Shown piece after piece: positions 36,399-43,907 of a stretch of 64,000 nt of DNA (the first letter of the stretch is position 1; every line of letters begins with the position of its first letter). Source of the DNA: Croceivirga sp. (GTDB taxonomy: Bacteria > Bacteroidota > Bacteroidia > Flavobacteriales > Flavobacteriaceae); NCBI GenBank assembly GCA_028284665.1, contig JANQRG010000007.1:61838-125837 (forward strand), in the 5' to 3' direction. The position numbers and the translations under genes were made by a program. Below the pieces are notes generated by a model. It ran no database searches. It was not told where the DNA came from and saw only the letters and a list, made by a program, of their open reading frames with translations.

Positions 36399-36749
36399 AT
36401 GGAAAAAGCCCTGTTGTTGGTTTTGGTAATCGTATTGTTCTTTGGATGCTCAGATGATGAACCCATACTCGATTGCTTTCAAAAAAGTGGGGAGGACATA
36501 ATTGCCACAGTGGAATTTGTTAGCGGCACCATAAGGGATGGGGCCTGTGGATTTGTCATCGACCCACATGATAGGTTGGATGGAAATCCAACAGGCTTAC
36601 TTTATCCGTGCAATTCTAATTTTGGTAAAGAATTCAGAAAGGATGGGGTCAGAGTTGAATTTAGCGGTTTTATCTATGAATCCGAAGAAGATACCTGCGC
36701 AGATCTTTTTGAGATAACCACAATGACAGGAATAAATGAAAGATTGTGA
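36399..36749 (+). CDS. Small lipoprotein with acidic surface-export signal
   Basis: 116 residues from the Met at 36399, chosen because KALLLVLVIVLFFGC then follows as a lipoprotein signal; the frame runs 21 residues further upstream without need. After the lipobox Cys comes SDDEP, resembling the acidic export signal of surface lipoproteins in this phylum. The mature part has four more Cys (DCFQK, GACGF, YPCNS, DTCAD), possibly two disulfides. Family not recognised. Confidence 0.65.
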   Translation: MEKALLLVLVIVLFFGCSDDEPILDCFQKSGEDIIATVEFVSGTIRDGACGFVIDPHDRLDGNPTGLLYPCNSNFGKEFRKDGVRVEFSGFIYESEEDTCADLFEITTMTGINERL

Positions 36750-36956
36750 TGCACCTCTCAGACCTAAGATCTTGATGTATTGTTCAGGCCTTGCTAAACC
36801 TTGAAAAATAGTCAATAGAATCAATTTGATCTATTGATTTTAAGAATCAAAAGGAATTTGGCATCACTCATTTCTAACTTACCTCACATATTTGATCATC
36901 ATAATTTTAAAAAATAGCGCATTTTTTTGCCCATCCAATTGAACAAAAATTTTCTT

Positions 36957-37514
36957 ATGTACAATCCGTTAACATATCATCGCATTCTATTCTATTTGGC
37001 CTTGAGCATTTCGTTCCTGGCGGTTGCCCAGCAAAAAAAAATACATCCTCAATTAGAAGATGTAAAATTTCTAATGGACGAATGGACGGTTTCTAATTAT
37101 AAGTTTGAGGAAAACCAATGGAAGTCCCTTGGAGACACCAGTTCTAAAGTAGAGACAGTTCATGAAGGGCGCTTCGTAGTAGAGCAGGTAAGCTATCTGG
37201 TAAGTACGGGAGAATTGAATATGACGATTATCATCGGTTACGACTATAGAAGACAACAGCTAAAGCTTTGTGCATTGGATAAACAATATGGCCTGATGGA
37301 TGTCTATGTCGGAAAATGGCAGGAAGACAGGCTTGTATTTGACAATCTGAATTCAGATGTACCCATAGCCCTTGGAGAGGGAAAGCAGCTTTCCTTTAAA
37401 CTGACCTATCTGGACATTGGTGAAGATTCCTTTGAACATCTGGTGGAAGGCACCTATGACCGCGGTAAAACATGGTTTCCTTTTTCGAGATCGGTTTATC
37501 GTCGCAAGGGGTAG
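36957..37514 (+). CDS. Secreted DUF1579-like protein
   Basis: 185 residues from the ATG at 36957; a signal peptide (…FLAVAQQ) follows. The mature sequence is a single beta-rich domain: FLMDEWTVSNYKFEENQWKS, VHEGRFVVEQVSYL, TIIIGYDYRRQQLKL and a late FEHLVEGTYDRGKTWFPF, which resembles the DUF1579/lipocalin-like proteins that measure remaining residual activity in stress responses or bind lipids. Assignment is tentative. It is not obviously tied to a neighbour. Confidence 0.65.
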   Translation: MYNPLTYHRILFYLALSISFLAVAQQKKIHPQLEDVKFLMDEWTVSNYKFEENQWKSLGDTSSKVETVHEGRFVVEQVSYLVSTGELNMTIIIGYDYRRQQLKLCALDKQYGLMDVYVGKWQEDRLVFDNLNSDVPIALGEGKQLSFKLTYLDIGEDSFEHLVEGTYDRGKTWFPFSRSVYRRKG

Positions 37515-37945
37515 TCCCTGGATGCTGTACCTGTAGTAAACATAGTAAGAGTAGTAAGGTTTACGAGTACAAAAAAAGAAATCACAACCGAAAACACTTC
37601 TTTTGGCAGCCCCAGGTGATCCAACCCAATTCAGTTTGTTAAGAAAATAATAAAACCTCCTATCGTATTGTACGGATTCACCGAATCAGAATAGTACTAC
37701 CCTACTTCGGAGCTAATTTGTAAGTATCAAAACAACCCGGAAGCTGACCTAATTCCGGGTGATTATGAATTTAAGCTTAAGGACCTAACAAATCAATTGG
37801 TATTCCTAAAGATGGTTAAATGAGCAGTTTAAATAACGAACGGTTCCCATTTTTCAAGCAGGAACCTCTTATTTTCCATTTCTATAAATGGGAATCCAGT
37901 TGATCTCTTAGCCCTTTTACTAAGACACAACCAATACATGCCAAT
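37515..37945. other. Intergenic region before the membrane AraC/SusCD locus
   Basis: About 430 bp with no reading frame or RNA recognised; an A/T-rich part near 37640-37700 could contain the promoter of the downstream AraC gene. Confidence 0.4.
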
Positions 37946-38503
37946 ATGGATACTTCTATAAGTTTGGATACCATTTTTCTAATTGTCATTATCGTTCAGA
38001 TGGCTTTGATCTTTTTTGTTTTTTACCGCCTGTTCTGCAAAAGGATAGAGACATTGCAAAATGGAGGTACGGCGACCTACCCTATACAATCGAAGATAGG
38101 AGCAATAGCATCAAAAAAGAATGAAGCAAAATATCGCAGTTCTTCGCTTTCCAATGAATTGGTGGAGGATTTCAGGGAAAAAATGGTTGACATCCTCGAA
38201 AATGAAAAAATCTACCTGAACCCCAGCCTGAAACTGTTAGATGTTGCCAAAAGGATTGGATTGTCCAGTAATCAGACCTCGCAAGTGATCAATCAGTCCT
38301 TTGACAAGGACTTCAACAGTTTCATTAACGGGTTCAGAATAAAAGAAGCCGCATTTTTGCTTGGTCAACATCCGCAAAAGACCATAACCGAAGTAATTTA
38401 TCAGGTGGGCTTCAACAATAAGGTCACCTTCAACAAAGCTTTCAGAAAAAGCTTTGGCTGCACCCCCAAGGAGTACGTCCGTAAACAATTCCACCTGAAT
38501 TAG
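37946..38503 (+). CDS. Membrane-tethered AraC-family regulator of the SusCD locus
   Basis: 185 residues. One hydrophobic helix (~9-29) near the N-terminus is followed by a short linker and an AraC HTH domain at ~95-185: LKLLDVAKRIGLSSNQTSQVIN, then TITEVIYQVGFNNKVTFNKAF and GCTPKEYVRKQF. There is no periplasmic sensor or kinase domain, unlike hybrid two-component regulators of polysaccharide loci. It is the first gene before susC copy 1 and a likely regulator of it. The last 23 bp of this gene are repeated at 43443-43465, ahead of the second susC. Confidence 0.85.
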   Translation: MDTSISLDTIFLIVIIVQMALIFFVFYRLFCKRIETLQNGGTATYPIQSKIGAIASKKNEAKYRSSSLSNELVEDFREKMVDILENEKIYLNPSLKLLDVAKRIGLSSNQTSQVINQSFDKDFNSFINGFRIKEAAFLLGQHPQKTITEVIYQVGFNNKVTFNKAFRKSFGCTPKEYVRKQFHLN

Positions 38504-38945
38504 GTAAACAATTACACATGTGAACGCCCTCGGCTCCCTGTTTGGTTTTCTTTGGCAATGCAATTGTAAGGTAGGGTGGTGAGAGATCTTACCAAAAAAG
38601 GGACATCCAGGTTAGTTTTGTTCTCATTTTTTGATCTTTTGAATTAGCACTTCTTCTTTCCCGCCCTCCTTTCTCATTTGCCTAACGCATTTAATTACTA
38701 ACTAACAAGAAAACATGAAAAACCTATTTTGGAAAGTATTGACTTTTTTTCTGATCCCTCTAGCTTTTGCGTATGGGCAGGAGAAGGTCATAACCGGGAC
38801 AGTCTCAGATTCAGATGGCCTTGTGTTGCCAGGGGTTAACATAGTAGTGGAAGGAACTACCAATGGAACACAAACCGATTTCGATGGTAACTATTCAATC
38901 ACCGTTTCCGAAGGAGAGGTATTAGTATTTACCTATATAGGTCTT
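38481..38945 (+). repeat. Leader repeat copy 1: AraC tail, leader and start of susC 1
   Basis: Nearly identical, with no gaps, to 43443-43907 (offset 4962 bp). It covers the last 23 bp of the AraC gene, the 211-bp leader and the first ~230 bp of susC. I count 7 differences in the 211-bp leader by eye. This is the copy in its native place because the AraC gene runs intact into it. Confidence 0.85.
38613..38620 (+). promoter_or_regulatory. Possible -7 box of susC 1
   Basis: TAGTTTTG matches the Bacteroidota TAnnTTTG consensus, 94 bp before the susC ATG; the same box stands at 43575-43582 before susC 2. I see no good -33 TTG at the right spacing, so this is tentative. Confidence 0.35.
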
Positions 38946-41723
38946 AAAACCTCTACGCGGGTTGTAGGTGATGCCAATGTCATCAACATACAAATGGAAA
39001 TGGATGCCCAGGCATTGGACGAGGTTTTAGTAGTAGGGTTCGGTCAAACCAGCAAACGTAGACTAACTGACAATATTGCCTCCATTTCATCAGAACAAAT
39101 CAGGGAAGTCCCGGTACCAAATTTACAAAGCACCCTGGTAGGTAAAGCTGCGGGCGTACAGATTACTCAAGTGAATGGTAAGGCGGAATCCGGAATTCAG
39201 GTAAGAGTAAGAGGGGTATCAACTATAACCGGTTCACAAGAACCCCTGTATGTGGTAGACGGTATTCCGATTATCAACAATAACGAGAGTGTAAACGACT
39301 CACCCATCAACCCGCTGATAGGTATTAACCCGGATGATATTGAATCCATAGAAATCTTAAAGGATGCTTCTTCAGCCGCAATATATGGCGCAAGGGGAAC
39401 CAACGGTGTCGTGTTAATTACCACTAAAAAGGGAAAGCAAGGAAAAACAAACGTTTCCTTGAGGTCCTCTTTTGGAGTGAGCCAGGCCACCAACAAGAGA
39501 GAATGGTTAAATACTGAAGAATATGTAGAACTCTTTACGGAAGCAGGGTTAAACAGCGGTTTTTCGGAAGATGAACTAGCAGGTATTTTTAACATCTTTT
39601 CAGAAAATGAAGAAGACTGGAGAGAGGGCTTAGTGGATACGGATTGGCAAGACCTTGCCCTGGTAGAAGGTGATGTACAGGATATTGGGGTAAGCGTATC
39701 GGGGGGTAATGAAAAAACTCGCTTTTTTATCTCTACCGGTTATAACAAAACCAATGGAATAGTTCGAGGGAACAGAGTGGAACGATATAGTTTTAGGGCT
39801 AATATGGATCATAACGTTTCGGACCGATTTAAAATTGGGATAAACAGTGCCATATCGAAGACTCAAATTTCCCGATTGTCAGATGACAACGCGTTTGCAA
39901 CACCTCTGCAGGCAGTTGCACAAATACCTTTTAGCAGGCCCTTTACGGATGATGGGGTGACCCCAAACAATGAAACATTGTACTACAATTTCCTGTTTCA
40001 AGAGTTCAATGCGGACCACAATGTTAATGTCTGGAGAAATATTTTAAACCTGTTTGGGGAATATCAAATCACTGATAATTTGAGGTTTAGGACAGAATTC
40101 GGTTATGATTTAAACAATCAAGTGGAGGAACGTTTTTTTGGTAGTTTAACAGAATTCGCGGCCACCAATGGAAATGCAGACATTAACTCAGTACAGAACG
40201 AAAAATACGTACTAAATAATTACTTTACCTATGACAATTCTTTTGGACCTGTTGATCTTAATTTGGTAGGTGGCATGTCTTTTGAACAGGACAATAGAAC
40301 CCTTCAAACTGTTGAAGGGCAAGATTTCCCATCGGACGACCTGCAAACAATTGATAGCGCCGGGGAAATTGTGGCTGGTGGATCAAGTCGTACCTTTTTC
40401 AACTTCCTGTCTTATTTTGGTAGGGCCAATGCTACCATTCTTGGAAAGTATATTTTAAAAGGTAGTTTTAGAATAGATGGCTCATCAAGATTTGGCGAAG
40501 AGCAACGCTATGGTGTCTTCCCGGCTTTTTCCGGAGGTTGGATCATCTCTGAAGAAAACTTTTTAAAAGGTAACACCGCACTATCCAATCTGAAACTTAG
40601 GGCCAGCTGGGGATTAACCGGTAATGCAGAGATAGGGAATTTTGACAGTCGGACATTGCTCGGCGCAAGAACCTACAACCAAAATCCCGGACTTTCGATC
40701 ACTCAATTAGGTGATCCCGAACTTGGTTGGGAAGAGACTACTCAAACCAACTTTGGCATTGACTTAGGTTTTCTCAATAACAGGATTACAGCAAGTGTGG
40801 ACTACTACACCAAGATTACGGACGGCATACTTTTAGATGTTCCCGTACCCTCTACCTCCGGGGTTCAAACGGTTGTAAGAAACTCCGGTGAACTGGAAAA
40901 CAAGGGCTTGGAATTTGTTTTGAATACAAGAAATTTTGTCGGGGATAAGTTTAATTGGTCTACCTCCTTCAATATAGCGACAAACAAGAATGAGGTAACT
41001 GCCCTGCCTAATGATGCCGATATTATAGCTGTTGAAAACATTGCCAGGGTAGGCGAGCCCATCGCCTCTTTTTTCCTGGTTGAATATGCCGGGGTTAATT
41101 CTGAAACCGGGGATGCCCAGTTTTACCGTAACACATTGTTGCCCGATGGAACAAGGGATAGAGAAAAAACGAACAATTTTGGCGAAGCTTCAAGGGTCGT
41201 TGCAGGAAATCCTTTCCCAGAAATTATTGCAGGTTTGACCAATAACCTCAATTTCGGAGGCTTTGATGCTTCTTTTACGCTACAAGGGCAATGGGGTGCC
41301 AGCGTTTATAACAGAGGTGGAGTGTTTCAATCGACCAATGCACATTCTTTGGATAATCAATCAAGGGATCAGTTAAGAAGATGGCAACAACCTGGTGATA
41401 TCACCGATGTGCCACAGGCAAGGTTAGATGGAGGTAACGGAAACCAAGAATCAACAAGGTTTCTTGACGAAGCGGACTTTGTCCGCCTAAGAAATCTAAC
41501 TTTAGGATACACCTTTCCCTCAGGTATCACTGAAAAGCTGAAAATCCAGAGGTTGCGGCTTTATTTTACCGGAATCAATCTGTTGACATTTACAGATTAC
41601 AATAGTTGGGATCCCGAGGCCACGGCAGATTTTAATGCCGGCAATACCTTATCAGCAGGTATCGAATTTTATTCCGCTCCACCGGCAAAGACCTTTACGT
41701 TTGGATTCAATTTAGACTTTTAA
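38715..41723 (+). CDS. SusC/RagA-family TonB-dependent receptor 1
   Basis: 1002 residues: signal peptide (1-21, ending FAYGQ), carboxypeptidase-regulatory-like domain (~24-100; TQTDFDGNYSITV), plug (~105-230; PLYVVDGIPI and the family motif GARGTNGVVLITTKKG), then a barrel ending in FNLDF. SusC proteins import glycans or peptides captured by the SusD lipoprotein that lids them. susD follows 9 bp after the stop. The first ~75 codons are almost identical to those of the second susC, while the remainder diverges. No enzyme genes flank it, so the substrate is open. Confidence 0.95.
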   Translation: MKNLFWKVLTFFLIPLAFAYGQEKVITGTVSDSDGLVLPGVNIVVEGTTNGTQTDFDGNYSITVSEGEVLVFTYIGLKTSTRVVGDANVINIQMEMDAQALDEVLVVGFGQTSKRRLTDNIASISSEQIREVPVPNLQSTLVGKAAGVQITQVNGKAESGIQVRVRGVSTITGSQEPLYVVDGIPIINNNESVNDSPINPLIGINPDDIESIEILKDASSAAIYGARGTNGVVLITTKKGKQGKTNVSLRSSFGVSQATNKREWLNTEEYVELFTEAGLNSGFSEDELAGIFNIFSENEEDWREGLVDTDWQDLALVEGDVQDIGVSVSGGNEKTRFFISTGYNKTNGIVRGNRVERYSFRANMDHNVSDRFKIGINSAISKTQISRLSDDNAFATPLQAVAQIPFSRPFTDDGVTPNNETLYYNFLFQEFNADHNVNVWRNILNLFGEYQITDNLRFRTEFGYDLNNQVEERFFGSLTEFAATNGNADINSVQNEKYVLNNYFTYDNSFGPVDLNLVGGMSFEQDNRTLQTVEGQDFPSDDLQTIDSAGEIVAGGSSRTFFNFLSYFGRANATILGKYILKGSFRIDGSSRFGEEQRYGVFPAFSGGWIISEENFLKGNTALSNLKLRASWGLTGNAEIGNFDSRTLLGARTYNQNPGLSITQLGDPELGWEETTQTNFGIDLGFLNNRITASVDYYTKITDGILLDVPVPSTSGVQTVVRNSGELENKGLEFVLNTRNFVGDKFNWSTSFNIATNKNEVTALPNDADIIAVENIARVGEPIASFFLVEYAGVNSETGDAQFYRNTLLPDGTRDREKTNNFGEASRVVAGNPFPEIIAGLTNNLNFGGFDASFTLQGQWGASVYNRGGVFQSTNAHSLDNQSRDQLRRWQQPGDITDVPQARLDGGNGNQESTRFLDEADFVRLRNLTLGYTFPSGITEKLKIQRLRLYFTGINLLTFTDYNSWDPEATADFNAGNTLSAGIEFYSAPPAKTFTFGFNLDF

Positions 41724-41732
41724 AAATATACT

Positions 41733-43076
41733 ATGAAACATTTGAATTTGATTTTGTTATTGTTAGCCACTTTCTTTTTTGTTAGGTGTGATGATAATTT
41801 GGAGTTAGAACCAGCGCAAAGCTTAACTCCCGGACCGGTTTTAGCCAATCCTGAAAATACGAGGGACTTGCTTATTGCGGCTTATGATTTTGCAGGAGAG
41901 AATGAGGTGCTTTCCGGGCAATCACAACTTGCTTCTGAATTGTTGGCGAATGTAGGGGAGTTAACCTGGAGAGGCACATTTGTCGAGCCAGATGAATTCG
42001 ACATAAAACAGATGACCGCCCCAAACTTTTTTGTACAGGAATTATGGGAAATTAGTTATGAGGGAATCAATCAAACCAATGTAATCTTGGACAACCTACA
42101 GGTCTCTGACGAGAGCGATATTATTGAAGGAGAGGCCAAGTTCATTAGAGGTACTTTGTATTTTGAGCTTGCAAGGTTCTTTGCCTTGCCGTATGAGGCC
42201 GGAAGCACGAATTCCCAGTTAGGTTTGCCTATCATGCTAGAAGGTGTAGTAGATGCCGGGGCAATCACATTCCCTACCAGAAATACCTTGGAAGAAGTGT
42301 ACGATCAAATAATACGTGATTTGAATGATGCATACAATTTGTTACCGCTTTCCAATGACATCTTTGCAGACCGTTATGCAGCACAAGCCGTATTGGCCAG
42401 GGCATACCTTCAACAGGGTAACTATGCCGCTGCACGAGATGCAGCCGATGATGTTCTCAACAATAGCGGACATGCCCTTGCCACTACTTATGCGGAAGCT
42501 TTCAATAACGAGACTGACGGTATTGAGGACATTTTTATGTGGCAAATAACTCCTCAGGATGGTGAAAATGATTTCAATACGTTTTGGGCAATTAGAGATT
42601 TTGGAGGACGATCAATTACCGGAGATGTTACCGTAGAAGCCCCATACTTTGATTTGTTTACCGGATCTGACGACAGATCAACATTTTTCTATGAAGGTAG
42701 CGGAACTATCGTAACAAGTAAATGGCAATCTCAGTTCGCAAATGTCCCCTACCTAAGAATTGCTGAAATGCACTTGATTAGGGCAGAAAGCAATTTCCGG
42801 TTAGGGACCGCTGTAGGACTTAGCCCGGAAGACGAAATTAATACTTTACGCGTGCGTTCTAATGCCGTACCCATAGCAGGACTTACTCTTCAAGATATTC
42901 TGGACGAACGTAAACGGGAATTAGGTTTTGAAGGCCATGCCTTACACGATGCTAAACGATTACAATTAAGCATTGATGGAAGGCCTTACAATGATGATTT
43001 GTTAGTTTTTCCAATTCCACAGCGCGAGCTTGATGCCAACCCCAATTTGGAACCCAACCCCGGATATAGTAACTAA
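41733..43076 (+). CDS. SusD/RagB-family nutrient-binding lipoprotein 1
   Basis: 447 residues with a lipoprotein signal; the lipobox FVRC is atypical but accepted in this phylum, and DDNLE follows the Cys. The SusD TPR-like core and binding region show FIRGTLYFELARFFALPY, AAQAVLARAYLQQGNYAAA and PYLRIAEMHLIRAESNF, with a C-terminal DERKRELGFEGHALHD motif typical of the family. It forms the lid of SusC 1 on the cell surface. A terminator hairpin follows 26 bp after the stop. Confidence 0.95.
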   Translation: MKHLNLILLLLATFFFVRCDDNLELEPAQSLTPGPVLANPENTRDLLIAAYDFAGENEVLSGQSQLASELLANVGELTWRGTFVEPDEFDIKQMTAPNFFVQELWEISYEGINQTNVILDNLQVSDESDIIEGEAKFIRGTLYFELARFFALPYEAGSTNSQLGLPIMLEGVVDAGAITFPTRNTLEEVYDQIIRDLNDAYNLLPLSNDIFADRYAAQAVLARAYLQQGNYAAARDAADDVLNNSGHALATTYAEAFNNETDGIEDIFMWQITPQDGENDFNTFWAIRDFGGRSITGDVTVEAPYFDLFTGSDDRSTFFYEGSGTIVTSKWQSQFANVPYLRIAEMHLIRAESNFRLGTAVGLSPEDEINTLRVRSNAVPIAGLTLQDILDERKRELGFEGHALHDAKRLQLSIDGRPYNDDLLVFPIPQRELDANPNLEPNPGYSN

Positions 43077-43102
43077 TTTGCCAGCGCGTGGATAGTTGTT
43101 GG

Positions 43103-43137
43103 AAACCCACCATGTTTGTTTGGTGGGTTTTCTTTTC
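43103..43137 (+). terminator. Terminator after SusCD pair 1
   Basis: AAACCCACC (43103-43111) pairs with GGTGGGTTT (43122-43130), followed by TCTTTT. It separates the first pair from the second, which therefore needs its own promoter, supplied by the repeated leader. Confidence 0.75.
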
Positions 43138-43442
43138 GTTTGGAAAGAGAAGTAGCAATTGACCGTCTAAGCTGACAATTGATTACACGAAATTGAAGAA
43201 CTTCTTACAACAATTACTTTTTACAACTAAAATGCGTTCTTGAACACAAAAAAATGAGTGGCAAAAAAAAGGAAATCTACTTTCTAAAATCCATCCCGGA
43301 GCATATAAATGTTTCCGGAATTATGATCATACCGTTTATCTGATAAGGCATTTAGGATGTTGATGATCAGGCCTAAAACCACCTCTATAGCATCTTCAAC
43401 AAGACGTGCGCAAAACCTGTTTTACTCCTTAGCAATAGGAAG
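43138..43442. other. Intergenic region before the repeated leader
   Basis: About 305 bp between the pair 1 terminator and the repeat copy; no reading frame, RNA gene or insertion sequence recognised. Confidence 0.4.
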
Positions 43443-43907
43443 GTAAACAATTCCACCTGAATTAGGTAAACAATTACACATCTGAACGCCCTCGGCTCCC
43501 TGTTTGGTTTTCTTTGGCAATGCAATTGTAAGGTAGGGTGGTGAGAGATCTTACCAAAAAAGGGACATCCAAGTTAGTTTTGTTCTCATTTTTTGATCTT
43601 TTGAATTAGCACTTCTTCTTTCCCACCCTCCTTTCTCATTTGCCTAACTCATTTAATTACTAACAAACAAGAAAGTATGAAAAACCTATTTTGGAAAGTA
43701 TTGACTTTTTTTCTGATCCCTCTAGCTTTTGTATACGGGCAGGAAAAGGTCATAACCGGAACAGTATCAGATTCAGAAGGCATCGCATTGCCAGGGGTTA
43801 ACATAGTAGTCCAAGGGACTACCAATGGAACACAAACCGATTTTGACGGCAATTTTTCAATCACTGCTTCCGAAGGAGAGGTATTAGTATTTACCTACCT
43901 CGGTTTG
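43443..43907 (+). repeat. Leader repeat copy 2: stray AraC tail, leader and start of susC 2
   Basis: Matches 38481-38945 without gaps. It begins with GTAAACAATTCCACCTGAAT and TAG, the end of the AraC coding sequence, although no AraC gene precedes it here. That fossil shows the direction of copying: from the AraC-proximal site to here. Identity falls off after about codon 75 of susC. Confidence 0.85.
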
